Positions 1 to 9,242 of a DNA stretch of 64,000 bases are shown piece after piece. The notes under the pieces are model-generated. The model was not told the origin of the DNA. It searched no databases and saw only the letters and a list, made by a program, of their open reading frames with translations. This stretch comes from Thiohalocapsa sp963695445 (GTDB lineage Bacteria; Pseudomonadota; Gammaproteobacteria; Chromatiales; Chromatiaceae), in NCBI GenBank assembly GCA_963695445.1, contig CAVOGV010000054.1, positions 1-64,000 on the forward strand, given 5' to 3'. Each line of letters opens with the position of its first letter. Position 1 is the stretch's first letter. Position numbers and translations under genes: made by a program.

Positions 1-28
1 CTATTGCTTATGCTCGGATGCATACTCT

Positions 29-599
29 TCAAGGATGAGTTTTTCCGGATTCGATGTCATAGACCCAGGGGGCCGAGTTCTTCCAACCGTTCCTCATCCG
101 CTTACCGTCAAAGACGCTGCCGGGGTCCTTGACCTTGTCGCCTTCAAATCCGTCAGTGACGGTGTAGACGTTCTCGAAGCCGGCAGCCGCCAACAGTTCG
201 ACCGCCTTGGCGCGCTGCGGTCGCCGAGCGGCAAATGAGCAGCACGGTGTCGGTTTTTCCCGCTAACTCTTTCACCTGCTCGACAAAATCGGCGTTCATC
301 TTCGGGCCGTTTTCGGTCTTGCCGTTCTTCCTCTGATAGGTGACAAAGGCGAAGGGGATGTTCCATGCCATCTCCGGGTGACCGACAAAGGCGTATTCTT
401 CCGGGGTCCGCACGTCGATGATCGTCACTTTCTCAGGTGCGGCCTTCCACTGTTCGTAGGCCTGCGCGGCATTCATGTAGAGACCGAGGGTCGTCTGTTT
501 GCGTTCGGGAACCTGCTGTTCTTCGGGCGCAGAGAGGATCGTTGTAGAAGCGAGTAGGAAGGTCGCTGCAACGACACTCGAAAGCCACCTTGGATTCAT
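29..599 (-). pseudogene. Exported rhodanese-domain protein, frameshifted
   Basis: Periplasmic single-domain rhodanese (sulfurtransferase-like). The start at 599 has a GAGGAG Shine-Dalgarno 6 nt upstream. An N-terminal signal peptide (residues 1-23, ending ILSA) precedes the rhodanese core: TIIDVRTPEEYAFVGH at about residue 58 and the active-site loop LLICRS with its cysteine at about residue 122. The open frame breaks just after this loop: between 207 and 230 the bases do not keep frame. On the other side another frame continues colinearly (AKAVELLAAAGFENV, then NGWKNSAPWVYD) to a TGA at 29-31. The rejoined protein would be about 190 residues, the normal size of this family. The active-site Cys lies upstream of the lesion. 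It could be a pseudogene or a sequencing error; the downstream half shows no other decay. Confidence 0.8.
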
Positions 600-811
600 C
601 GTCGACTCCTCTCATTGATCGGGGCGCAGTTCCGGGCCAAATTCGGGATTCAGTGCGTTGCGGCGGCGTCACTCGGCGCCTCAACGTCACTGTGGGTGTC
701 ATGTCGAAGTCGGTCGGCTGGACGGAGACCTCCACCAACGCGCATAGATCGACGGTAGCGTAGGACTCTAACACGGCGCTTGCCGCCGTACTGGACATAT
801 CAAGACACACG

Positions 812-1927
812 ATGGGCATTTCCGGACAGAAACGCCTAGAATGTCGAAGGAGACAAAGCAGTGGACACGCCGTAGCCATGGCCCGACGCAGAGCAGAACC
901 CACGCACCCGGAAACCGAGCTGCGTATCGGCGCCACCATGGCACTGCCGGCGGTTCTCCGGAGCCTGGGTGCGAATCCGGCTGAGGTACTGGCCGGGGCG
1001 GGGTTCGACCTGGGCCTGTTCGATGATCCCGACAATCGGATTTCCTACGCGGCGCGCAGCCGTCTGTTGGCGCACTGCGTCGACAGCACCGGCTGCCAGC
1101 ATCTGGGGCTGCTGGTCGGCCAGCAGGCCGGTCTGCATTCCCTAGGTTTGATGGGCCTGCTGGTGAAATACTCGCCGGACGTGGGCACGGCCCTCAGGAG
1201 TCTCGTGCGCTTTCTGCATCTCCACGTCCGCGGCGCGGTGGCGCACCTGGAGATGGACGGTGATCTGGCGATTCTGAGGTACGAGATCTATCAATCCGGC
1301 ACGGTGGCGACCGATCAGATCGGCGACGGTGCCGTTGCTGCCATGTTCAACATCCTGCGCACGCTGTGCGGCCGGGACTGGAAGCCGATCGAGGTCCGGT
1401 TCGCTCACCGCGAGCCGGAGGACGTCCGTGCTTTTCGCAGTTTTTTCGGATCTCCGTTGCTCTTCGACACCGCGCTGAACGCGGTGGTGTTCCCAGCCGA
1501 CTGGTTGAATCACCCTTTGCCAGGGGCCGATCCCGAGCTACGCCGCTTGCTGCAGGCGCAGATCGATGCGCTCGAGGCCGAATACGGCGACGACTTGCCC
1601 GGGCAAGTGCGGCGCGTGTTGCGGACGGCATTGCTGATGGATCAGGCCAGGTCGGACCAGGTCGCGAAGCTCTTCTCGATACACAGCCGCACGCTCAGCC
1701 GTCGCTTGAATGCCTGCGGCACGAGCTTTCAGGAACTGCTCGACGAGGGGCGCTTCGAGATTGCCAGGCAGTTGCTCGAAGACAGCCGGATGGAGGTTCA
1801 GCAGATCGCCGAGACACTCGACTACGCCGACGCGAGTGCCTTCACGCGCGCATTCCGGCGCTGGAGCGGTAGCACGCCTGGCCAATGGCGAAAGAATCAC
1901 AAGGCTGCGAGATTGCGCGGGAAGTAA
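812..1927 (+). CDS. AraC-family transcriptional regulator
   Basis: DNA-binding regulator of the AraC family with the long N-terminal domain seen in arabinose-binding/OruR-type members (residues about 45-230, starting ALPAVLRSLGANPAEVL). A C-terminal double helix-turn-helix follows at about 275-365: QVAKLFSIHSRTLSRRL is the first HTH, and IAETLDYADASAFTRAFRRW the second, with the conserved final SGSTPGQWR. Length 371 aa from the first ATG. An in-frame ATG at 878 (MARRRAEPTHPE) would give 349 aa and fits the family better; neither start has a convincing ribosome site. It is transcribed away from the rhodanese gene, so it may control it, but that is inference. The ligand is unknown. Confidence 0.88.
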   Translation: MGISGQKRLECRRRQSSGHAVAMARRRAEPTHPETELRIGATMALPAVLRSLGANPAEVLAGAGFDLGLFDDPDNRISYAARSRLLAHCVDSTGCQHLGLLVGQQAGLHSLGLMGLLVKYSPDVGTALRSLVRFLHLHVRGAVAHLEMDGDLAILRYEIYQSGTVATDQIGDGAVAAMFNILRTLCGRDWKPIEVRFAHREPEDVRAFRSFFGSPLLFDTALNAVVFPADWLNHPLPGADPELRRLLQAQIDALEAEYGDDLPGQVRRVLRTALLMDQARSDQVAKLFSIHSRTLSRRLNACGTSFQELLDEGRFEIARQLLEDSRMEVQQIAETLDYADASAFTRAFRRWSGSTPGQWRKNHKAARLRGK

Positions 1928-2276
1928 TGTACCGAAGCGCATGTGGGAAAATGCGATTCAGGAAACTTAGGAACGCTTAGTAACAAGTTCGGGGTACGCT
2001 TAAGGGCGTTTAGCGGTCGCTCGCGGCGAACGGGTGAGTGTCCGGTCTTTGAATTTGAGCAGGGCATGACCCGTTGAGCACCACCTCCTGCGCGAGAAGA
2101 TGCACTTTCCGCCTCTCGCAATCCTGCCCGGAACTACCCAGTCCGGCCGAGCGCAAACAAGCAAGCGGTCAGCCTTGGCGGTGAGTCTTTCGATTCCACG
2201 CTGTTGTTAATGAAAAGGGATTAGTCTGGTTCGCAATCCAACCGCGTCGATGGACTCTCGCGCACCGTCGGCCTCG
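1928..2276. other. Intergenic stretch, no gene seen
   Basis: 349 bases between two convergent genes (AraC regulator, FkbM methyltransferase). No frame here shows family-like composition, and I see no strong hairpin followed by a T tract. Confidence 0.5.
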
Positions 2277-3053
2277 TTATGCGTCGGCGCGAATGGCGTA
2301 GACATCACCCGAGTTGGCCGCATGGGGCAGGCGCTCGAGCCAGGTGCCGATGGCGGCCGCGTCGAGCCAACGCCCATGCACCAACTTTCCGCTTTCGCCC
2401 AGCGCCGCATTGTAGCGATAGCCGCCGAGCCGCTCGCATTCAGCCAGCGCCTGTAAGGCGACGTGACGCTGTATGGTTGTGAATTCGAACGACAGGGTGG
2501 GGACCGGATGATGCAGGCCCAGCAGCACCTCGGCCTCCAGACCCTCAACGTCGATCTTCACGAATCGCGGAAGGCCGAAGCGCGCGATCAGCTCATCGAG
2601 CGTTGTACAAGGCACCTGGATCTGTGCTTCCCAACGCTGTTCCCGCCAACCCTCAGCGCCGCGCGCGGCGGCAATGAAGGCGTCCGAGGTGGTCGCGACG
2701 GTCGGGTTATCGAGGTTCAGGTGCAGGTTGACCGTGCCCTCGTCGGCACCGATCGCCGCCTCAATGATCTCCACGTCGGGGTCGCGTCCGAACAGCAGCC
2801 GCAAGGTCATGGCCAGGTGCGGTTGCGGCTCGACGGCCACCACGCCGACGCCGAGCCGGCGCAGGCTGGCGATGCGGTCACCGACATGACTGCCGATGTC
2901 GAACGCCAGATCACCGGCGCCGACGAACCGCGCGTGCAGCCGGTCCAAGCGCTGGCGCCGCTCGCGTCCGCCGCCGTAGTATTGACGTAGCGAGCGGCCG
3001 ACCCCGAGCCAACGCCGCAGCGCGAGCGGCAGGCCTAGTCGGGCCGAGTCCAA
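2277..3053 (-). CDS. FkbM-family SAM-dependent methyltransferase
   Basis: FkbM-type O-methyltransferase, commonly acting on sugars or lipopolysaccharide-like glycans. The SAM-binding motif I region LAFDIGSHVGDRIASL is at about residues 48-63, the acidic end of strand 2 is VAVEPQPH, and the family-typical FVKIDVEGLEAEVLLGL at about 165-181 marks motif IV. Length 258 aa matches the family. The start is a TTG at 3053 supported by GGAGG six bases upstream; no better ATG exists in frame. It stands alone, with no glycosyltransferase beside it, so the substrate cannot be inferred. Confidence 0.88.
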   Translation of the reverse strand: MDSARLGLPLALRRWLGVGRSLRQYYGGGRERRQRLDRLHARFVGAGDLAFDIGSHVGDRIASLRRLGVGVVAVEPQPHLAMTLRLLFGRDPDVEIIEAAIGADEGTVNLHLNLDNPTVATTSDAFIAAARGAEGWREQRWEAQIQVPCTTLDELIARFGLPRFVKIDVEGLEAEVLLGLHHPVPTLSFEFTTIQRHVALQALAECERLGGYRYNAALGESGKLVHGRWLDAAAIGTWLERLPHAANSGDVYAIRADA

Positions 3054-3821
3054 GTTCGTCCTCCGGCATCGGGGTTGTTCACGCGGCCGGCTCCGGTGCC
3101 ACCGAAGCCGACACCACCGTCGCGCCTTCGCACGCTGGCACGAGAGCCGAGAGCCGAGAGCCGAGAGCAGGGGAGAACGCCAGCCCTCGGTCCAGGACCA
3201 TCCGCGCTAGCGTGATCGTCATGGGGACGCTCGGCTGCCCCCGGGAAACGGGGGGTCTTCATCGGCACGACCGGAGAAGACCTGCTCCAAGGTGCTCGCG
3301 TCTAGGCCCATTTCGAGAACAAGCGGTGCACGCCATGCTGCAACGTCCGCGTTCATGCGCGCTATCACCGATTGCCTGCAGCGTTTGATTGGTGATCCTG
3401 GTTATCGGAATCGACATCGCTCGCGAAATTGAGCACACATGGCACATGGCTTTGACTGCGCGGAGAAGAAAGATCGGTTGACAGAGATCCTACGGGCACT
3501 GGAGGCCTGGAGTGATCCGCGGCACGCCCAGCGCCCCCGGATGGGAGCGGGCGACGCTGGGAAGCATCGTCTCGTCATCATCGAGTAGCCGGCGGCAGCC
3601 GGAATCGCCCAGAGGCGGCGTGCCGAAGTGGCGCGGCTGCTGCGCTAAGGTCCCCGCTCGCGGTTCGCGCCCCAGCGCCCCGCGATGAATCATCATGAAG
3701 CAGTAGACCCGTCCCAGGGCGAAGTCGAGCGCACGGTTCGGGGCTGTGGGGCTCTTGACCGTCGGGTCCCCTTGCCGGGCTTTGGCGATCGCGGGCCCGC
3801 TCCGCTGGCGCTCGTTGACGG
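3054..3821. other. Intergenic stretch without a supported gene
   Basis: 768 bases. Several short frames exist but none shows a recognisable motif or a ribosome site. A short tandem repeat lies at 3142-3169. A minus-strand frame around 3490-3830 is open for about 110 codons but has low-complexity Arg/Pro/Gly composition typical of shadow frames in GC-rich DNA. Confidence 0.45.
3142..3169. repeat. Heptamer tandem repeat GAGAGCC x4
   Basis: Three perfect GAGAGCC units and a fourth ending in A lie head to tail upstream of the FkbM gene. Seven-base periodicity recurs in this window in the GGCCNAG tracts, though the heptamer differs. Confidence 0.8.
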
Positions 3822-4391
3822 CTATTTCCGTGGTTCGTAGCTGTACTTCTGCCCACCGAGCGTCGCTGCATACATCAGCCCACCCTTGGCGACCGTGAAT
3901 GTTGCCATTCCCTTGTAATACTGGCCCGCCGCCGTAGCATGTTCGCTTGTACCGCTCGCACCTGCCGACGATCCAGCGGTACTAGCCATGGCGCTAGCCC
4001 CAGCAGTTATGGCAACCGCACTGGCGTCTGCGCTGAATTCAAAATTGCCGCTTGTGAACTCATCGAACGCCGACTGGTTCCTGAAAAAGATGATCTGGCT
4101 GTAGGCTTGGCCGCCCAGCTGCCAACCTGCACTTAACTGAACCACGGAGGTATCACCAACATATCGTTCCTTTTGGTACACGCGACCTCTGCCATATGCG
4201 CCCCCCAACACGAAACCACCTTTTCCGATCGTCGGGAACACCGCGTAACCGTAGGCGCTCTTGAAGAAAGCGCCACAGGCTCCTGCATTCTTGAAGATGC
4301 TGATGGTCTCGCTATATTCATCCGCCTGGACGGACGAAGCAGGCAGCGCCAGCAGGAGAGCCGCGAACACGGATTTCAGAAGCTTCAGCAT
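3822..4391 (-). CDS. Exported SYLF-domain (Ysc84-like) lipid-binding protein
   Basis: Secreted or periplasmic protein of the SYLF/Ysc84 family. The signal peptide MLKLLKSVFAALLLALPASSVQA supports the start at 4391; the frame runs further upstream, but that extension has no signal-like features. The mature part carries the family landmarks: the FFKSAYGYAVFPTIGKGGFVLGG region early, then GRVYQKERYVGDTSVVQLSAGWQLGGQAYSQIIFF, then FEFSADASAVAITAGAS, and a final MYAATLGGQKYSYEP. Length 189 aa is usual for the bacterial members, which bind phospholipids or are outer-membrane associated. It is a single gene with no obvious operon partner. Confidence 0.9.
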   Translation of the reverse strand: MLKLLKSVFAALLLALPASSVQADEYSETISIFKNAGACGAFFKSAYGYAVFPTIGKGGFVLGGAYGRGRVYQKERYVGDTSVVQLSAGWQLGGQAYSQIIFFRNQSAFDEFTSGNFEFSADASAVAITAGASAMASTAGSSAGASGTSEHATAAGQYYKGMATFTVAKGGLMYAATLGGQKYSYEPRK

Positions 4392-4799
4392 TGATTGCAC
4401 TCCATGGATGAATATCGCCACCGTCTTGCAACAGGGAGGTTGGCATGAGAAAAAACCCCGGAAGTCTGCGACCAAACCATGCGTCGGAGTTCGGCAATCC
4501 CACATCACGCACTACCCCGAGACTCGCGGCATCAGTATGACTCGCATTTGGATTTCCGCCATGTCACGGAACTGGGAGGTGGATGGGTCTTTCCTTTCGC
4601 CTGCGCTGTAAAATGGTCCAACTCACGTAACCTACCAGACGTCCCCCGGCAAGATGCAGCGCCCGGACGTACGATTCGGCGGACTGCTCGCTAGGTCCAG
4701 ACGCGATCAGCATACTCGGCGTCCGCTGTGAGTTGTGCTGCTGCCGCTCTTACTTCGCCTGTCAGCGACAGGTCTTGGCCAACAGCCGCCGGTCGGATC
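4392..4799. other. Intergenic stretch, no gene seen
   Basis: 408 bases between the SYLF gene and the integrase remnant. No frame is convincing. It may hold the eroded 5' part of the integrase, but I can align no motif. Confidence 0.4.
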
Positions 4800-5067
4800 G
4801 TCATCGGCGGAGTCCGCTTCGCCACACCTGTCGACGCGGCAGTATACGCGGGTGGTGAAGCAGCGGATCGCGCTGATGCAAGCTGATCAGACTGAGTATG
4901 GCACGCACTCTTTGCTTCGCACCAAGGCGACGCTGATCTACCGGAAGACGAAGAATCTCCGCGCCGTGCAGATCCTCTTGGGACACCGCAAGATCGATCG
5001 TACAGTGCGCTATCTCGGCATCGACGTCGATGACGCCCTGGAGATGGCTGAGCATATCGAGCGCTGA
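4800..5067 (+). pseudogene. Tyrosine recombinase (integrase) C-terminal remnant
   Basis: Last ~90 residues of a tyrosine site-specific recombinase. The colinear landmarks are SPHLSTRQY, then YGTHSLLRTKATLIYRKTKNLRAVQILLGHRKIDRTVRYLGI, then DDALEMAEHIE. The LLGH box and the nucleophile Tyr in TVRYLG are present. The HxxR box reads HSLL, so the second catalytic arginine appears replaced by leucine (CTT). The N-terminal core-binding domain and first catalytic Arg are missing. The frame is open further upstream to 4735, but that part is unlike an integrase. It is a dead fragment of a former integrated element, next to H-NS and an insertion sequence. Confidence 0.8.
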
Positions 5068-5725
5068 GATCAGCGCGCCGGCGTCGTGCGGCTGGTCGGG
5101 CGCCGGGTTTTGAGGCTTCCCCGGACCAACCAGCGCCGCCATCGAACGGCGGATGGCGGCGCACGGCAATGCCGGAATTCACGCTCAGGACTGAGCTTCT
5201 TCCAACAGCTGCCGAGACGGAGGTGAAAGTTCTCATGGACCACGATCAGGCCTTGACTGCACTCGAGAAGCCCGTATCTCGATTCCGGCGAGAATCGCCA
5301 TTTTTCGCACAACAGCCAACCGTGTCGGAAGCCGGGCGCGTGTCAGCCTCCGAGTGCCGTCAGCCCGTCAGGCATTCGCGCCCCCGACCTGAGGACAGCG
5401 TCGACCGCGTCTCAAAGGGAGGCGGTCGGGACTGTCCAAGTCACCCTGTGGTTCATCAGTCGTCTCCAGTGTATGTTGGTTGGACTTTGCATCGTCGTCG
5501 ATTGCCTCAGGTCGGCATGCGTCTGGCGAACCGTTGATTGTATCCCGCCGAGTCATAGCACTTTGGTCTCTTCGACGACTGCCGATGATCACGGTCAGCC
5601 TTATGGCAGACAGAAAACAGTTTACAAACAGGGCGTCGGCCGGGTTAAAAAATCAGCCAGTTCGCCGTTCACGGCTGGGCCTACCCTTCTCTACCCGACT
5701 TCACCGTTCGACACCAAACGAGCAG
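5068..5725. other. Intergenic stretch after the integrase remnant
   Basis: 658 bases. Open frames of 75-120 codons occur on both strands but lack motifs and ribosome sites. Probably debris of the element that carried the integrase. Confidence 0.4.
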
Positions 5726-6130
5726 TCAGGCCGCTTCCTGCAGTTCCAGATGGTTTTGCTTAAACGTCGTCCGATCTTGCGTGGAGTCCGGATCGAAACC
5801 CTTTTCCTCCATCTTGGCTCTGAACCACTTCGGTAACGGACCCCGCGTATAGATGTTCTCCGGATTCTCCGGGTCGACATAGCACGCGTAGCGCCCTGCC
5901 CCCTTACCTTGGACATCAGCCTTTTTACGGCGACGGCCCTTCTGCAACAACTCGGCAATGTCCTCAACCGCGTAGCCGCGGTCAATGATCAGATCACGAA
6001 TCTCCTGTGCCAACTCTCCCTTGGCTTGTTCCTTACGCTGAGCCACCAATTTCTCAATGGCTGCCTGCGCTTCCGCTGTCTCTTCCAGCTTTGCGTGAAG
6101 TTCTTCAAGGCTGAGATTTTCGTATTCCAC
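5726..6130 (-). CDS. H-NS family nucleoid protein
   Basis: Histone-like nucleoid-structuring protein, a xenogeneic silencer type. The N-terminal oligomerisation coiled coil (residues 5-65, LSLEELHAKLEETAEAQAAI) is followed by a basic linker KGRRRKKADVQGKG. The C-terminal DNA-binding domain has YVDPENPENIYTRGPLPKWF (about 84-103), the H-NS signature. 134 aa. The start is GTG at 6130 with GGAGAAA upstream. H-NS paralogues often travel on mobile DNA, which fits the integrase remnant and IS nearby, but it could equally be a chromosomal copy. Confidence 0.93.
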   Translation of the reverse strand: MEYENLSLEELHAKLEETAEAQAAIEKLVAQRKEQAKGELAQEIRDLIIDRGYAVEDIAELLQKGRRRKKADVQGKGAGRYACYVDPENPENIYTRGPLPKWFRAKMEEKGFDPDSTQDRTTFKQNHLELQEAA

Positions 6131-6481
6131 AGTGATATTTCTCCGGTTGTGCGTTGGTATTCCGGCTGAAGATCAGCAAGACAAGGTTGACTGAACTTGA
6201 GTTGATAATGATTCACATCAAACTTTCAAATGTCAAGAAGAGCGATACCAGTCGCCTACTCTCCTCATCAGGAACCAAGCGGCGACTTTGATAACAGGAT
6301 CACGACCTCGTCGAACGGCGGAATGGCTGACGCAGAACATTGGGACGCTATCTGACATCTTGGGCACGTTGAAGAAAACGATCCTCATACTGCTCGCAAT
6401 TTCTGCACGACACTCCGGGTTGCAGCCTCACCAACAGCCACAACTTCGCGATCACAGCATAACTGGGACAACCAGCAACAC
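6131..6481. other. Divergent promoter region, no gene
   Basis: 351 bases between the divergent H-NS gene and the small lipoprotein gene. It is slightly more AT-rich near the H-NS start, as expected for a regulatory region. No ORF is supported. Confidence 0.4.
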
Positions 6482-6829
6482 ATGAAGCAGACGCGTTTTC
6501 TCGGCATTTCGGCAGCGTTGATCGCTGCCGCGGTTCTATTGTTCGGTTGCAGCAGTTCGGCAACGTTCGTTTCCGACTGGGGAGAAATTACCTTGGCGCC
6601 CGGTGATACGGGGACCTGCCGTTCAAACCCCTGTCGCGTCTTCTTCGAGATACCGGCTGGTACGGGAACCTATACCGTGACCGGAACTGGTTTCACGATC
6701 GGCGAGTACCCTGCAGGAAAAACCGTCAATCTCGGCAGTTTCTTCGAGAGCAGCGCGATCAAGGTGGAGGGTGCTGAGCTGCCACACGCCTACATCTACG
6801 TGCCGGGGACCGCTCCCACCGGCAACTAG
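6482..6829 (+). CDS. Small predicted lipoprotein, unknown function
   Basis: 115 aa. The signal peptide MKQTRFLGISAALIAAAVLLFGC ends in a lipobox (LFGC), so the mature protein should be lipid-anchored at Cys23. The mature part is short, rich in Thr/Gly/Ser and beta-like (VFFEIPAGTGTYTVTGTGFTIG). Two cysteines, in TCRSNPCRVFF, could form a disulfide. I do not recognise a family. Its stop codon lies inside the left 22-bp terminal repeat of the next mobile element (6826-6847), so the element abuts or has replaced the natural 3' end. Confidence 0.7.
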   Translation: MKQTRFLGISAALIAAAVLLFGCSSSATFVSDWGEITLAPGDTGTCRSNPCRVFFEIPAGTGTYTVTGTGFTIGEYPAGKTVNLGSFFESSAIKVEGAELPHAYIYVPGTAPTGN

Positions 6830-6847
6830 CCCGACTTCCGCTATTCG
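6826..6847 (+). repeat. Left terminal inverted repeat, 22 bp
   Basis: Exact reverse complement of 8838-8859. It overlaps the last codon and stop of the upstream lipoprotein gene. Confidence 0.9.
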
Positions 6848-6895
6848 AGCCGCCTGGCGATGTAACTCATTGACACGCTTAGGCGGCAGTAGCCA

Positions 6896-6908
6896 AGGTC
6901 GGCACTAC
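6896..6908 (+). repeat. 13-bp direct repeat flanking the inner IS (left copy)
   Basis: AGGTCGGCACTAC at 6896-6908 recurs in the same orientation at 8735-8747. The two copies touch the ends of the transposase element, as a target-site duplication would. Confidence 0.8.
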
Positions 6909-8734
6909 AAGGTGGTTAGGCGATCTGGGCTTGCAGGTTGGAGGAAATCCTCGGCGGTGGTTGTTCGGGCAGCCGCAGACGCAACCGATCAAGCAGGAGT
7001 TGCAGCTCGGGCTCCGGTTCGGTGTAGCGACTCGGGACCAGGGTGCGTCCGTCGGTGGTTGGCAGGAGGACATCGACCATCTGCACGGCGGCGAACTTCT
7101 CCAAGGCAGATCTTGGGGTCAGACCTGAAGCAAGGGGTCGCAGGCGGGCCTTGAGGGTGACCTGCAGGCAGTAGGCGAGAAAGGCGACGAAAATATGCGC
7201 TTCAATCCGCCGCTCCAATTGGTGGAAGATCGGGCGGACACTCAGGTCGCCTTTGAGCTCTTTGAACGCCTGTTCCACTTCCGTGAGTTGGATGTAATAG
7301 GCCCAGAGCTGCACTGGATCGAGCGTGGTCAGGTTGGTACGCAGCAGGTAGCGACCCTCGCGACGACGCGTCAGGCGCAGCTTCTTGCGGTTGAGGCGGA
7401 AGCTGAAGGTTTCGGCTGTGACCGGTTGGTCTTTGTCCGGAATTTGGATCTTCACCAACCCATAGGCACGCCCGGCCTCTTTCTTCGCTGCGCCCAGCTT
7501 CAACAGGAGCTGGTCGCGACTGAGGGCCTGCTGTTGGAGCTCATGCAGGCGTTTGCACAGACGCTTGGGGCGACGCCTTCGCATCGCTTGTTCCTTGTCG
7601 CGACGCCCGGCGCTCAACGCCAAGACATAGGCCTCGTGGTCTTGTTGCAAGAGCTTGACCGTCACCTGCTCGCGCACCACCTGCCATGGCTGCGCGAGGA
7701 AGGCTTTCTCCAGTTTGGTCAGACGCCCTTTCGGTGTGCCGACCAGATAATGCACCGGGGGGTCGGCGTCGCGCATCAGCGCCAGCGTCTCTTCGGTGGG
7801 GATCCCGCGATCCATGACCCACACCCGTTCGGCCTTGCCGTACTGGCGCTCAATCTTGGTCAAGACGTCCGCGAGCGTCTGCTTGTCGAGCGTGTTCCCG
7901 GGCAGCACTTCGTAGGCCAGTGGGAAACCGTCCGGGGTGACGATCAGGGCGATGACGACTTGCACGCAATCGGAGCGTTTATCGCGGCTGTAGCCGAACT
8001 TCCGCGTTTGCCCGATTGCGGTGGCTCGCACTCGAAATAGGTACTGGTCAGATCATACAGAAGCACGTCGAAGCGGGCATCGAAGAGCGCATGCCAGCGT
8101 GTCTGCAGGTGGGAAAACAGCGCCTCCCGATGCACCACGAGCTTGTCGAGACAGCGGTAGAGGGTGTCGCGCTGGGCGATCGCGAAGTCTTCCCCCAACA
8201 GATCACCCATGGCGCTGCGCTCATACCAGCAGCGATGCAGCCGCCATTCGCTGCCCGGGTCGATGAGGCGATAGGCCACCAACGTCTTGAGCACGTTCAG
8301 CCAGCGTGTTCCCTTTCGGCTCGGGCGCAAGCGCACTGCCCAGAAGCCATCGAGTTCCAACAGATCCCACAGCTCACAAGCGAGCCAACACGCGCCCCAT
8401 TGACGTGGACGGCGCAGTTGCAGTCCGCCCAAGTTGACCTGCACCACCGCGCAGGCCAACTCCGGGGCAGCGCGGTCCTGCGGGAACAGGGCCATGCGCG
8501 CCGACGCGCTGCGGTCCTCATCAAATACCTCAATCGAGCGGCACCAAGCCGCGCGCTGGGCGTCGTTGATCTCGCCCAAATACAGCACATGGCGTTGCAC
8601 CACCCGCCCGTCGGCGACGCGACGGTTCTCCACCACGCTCCAATAGCGGTGCTCTTTGCCGTCTTTCTTGCGTATCTTCGAGCGCAGGAACATGCCCAAA
8701 GTATCGACAAAAAGACCAACCAGCTCAACCACCT
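6909..8734 (-). mobile_element. IS1634-like insertion sequence (IS4 superfamily)
   Basis: 1826-bp element delimited by short inverted ends (AGGTGGTT at the left, AACCACCT at the right) and by the 13-bp direct repeat on both sides. It contains one transposase gene filling almost the whole length; the transposase stop codon lies in the left terminus. IS1634-family elements are known for variable, unusually long target duplications, which fits 13 bp. The family assignment rests on transposase features I recognise, not on a search. Confidence 0.75.
6916..8693 (-). pseudogene. IS1634-like DDE transposase, frameshifted
   Basis: Transposase in two overlapping frames. The N-terminal part (start ATG about 8693, MFLRSKIRKKDGKEHRYWSV) ends with YDLTSTYFECE, the first catalytic-Asp block. 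The remainder starts with KFGYSRDKRSDCVQVVIAL and runs through YEVLPGNTLDKQTL, WVMDRGIPTEE (second Asp block) and TEVEQAFKELKGDL (Glu block, YREK-like region). The frames meet at about 7998-8006, where CGCGGAAGTTC would need one base fewer or two more to stay in frame. All three catalytic blocks are otherwise intact, so the break is recent or an artefact. Joined length is about 590 aa, normal for the family. Confidence 0.85.
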
Positions 8735-8747
8735 AGGTCGGCACTAC
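8735..8747 (+). repeat. 13-bp direct repeat flanking the inner IS (right copy)
   Basis: Identical to 6896-6908; begins at the base next to the right IS end. Confidence 0.8.
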
Positions 8748-8837
8748 CGAGCCTTCTCCAGGGTGCAACGACGAACAATCAGCCACTTGCCGGCGTTTTG
8801 ACGGGGGAAACCCTTGCAAAATGGCCCCAGGAGAGTG

Positions 8838-8859
8838 CGAATAGCGGAAGTCGGGCTAG
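8838..8859 (-). repeat. Right terminal inverted repeat, 22 bp
   Basis: Exact reverse complement of 6826-6847, ending ...GTCGGGCTAG. Confidence 0.9.
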
Positions 8860-9242
8860 GCGCTCTGTTGGCTGCGCGTGGTTCACAAGGCTGATGTCCA
8901 GATGAAAGGCGACCGACCGGAGGAATGTTCGCCGGAACTGTCGTCGGTCGCTTCAAGCCACAAGACTCTCTCAGACTGATCCGTGCAGTCAGTTACAGAT
9001 TCATCCGCCGACGGCGCCGCTACCGTGTAAAACCCATCAGGGAAGTTGGTCGTGCTCACTTGCGCTGTCGCTGACGCGCTTTGGGTCGATATGCAGGTTG
9101 CCGGGGTCGCTCTCGGTCGGTGCGTAGCCATTGCGGTCGTCGAGCTGTCGTCCTAAGGTGGGAGGGATCTCGCTGCGCTGCCCTCCTCTGATGCTGTATC
9201 GTTGACGTGTCTGAGACCCCGCTGTTCTACAAGGATATTCGC
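8860..9242. other. Intergenic stretch after the IS
   Basis: 383 bases. A minus-strand frame of 82 codons (8883-9131) has no motif or ribosome site and Ser/Thr/Ala-rich composition; I do not call it. Confidence 0.4.

Larger units (their letters stand above)
6826..8859. mobile_element. Outer element with 22-bp perfect terminal inverted repeats
   Basis: Bases 6826-6847 (CTAGCCCGACTTCCGC...) are repeated exactly in inverted orientation at 8838-8859. Between them lies the IS1634-like element. Removing that and one copy of its 13-bp flanking repeat would leave about 195 bp with no gene, the size of a non-autonomous MITE. The alternative is that all 2034 bp form one IS with these ends and long untranslated margins. 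The abutting 13-bp direct repeat favours nesting. Confidence 0.65.

Noticed and set aside
3270..3871. Possible transposase or hypothetical gene on either strand
   Set aside because: Short overlapping frames without motifs, ribosome sites or coding-like third-position pattern that I can see.
7195..8040. 281-codon open frame on the plus strand inside the IS
   Set aside because: Antisense shadow of the transposase; no family features.
8883..9131. 82-codon minus-strand frame
   Set aside because: No ribosome site, no recognisable motif, and Ser/Thr/Ala-rich low-complexity composition.
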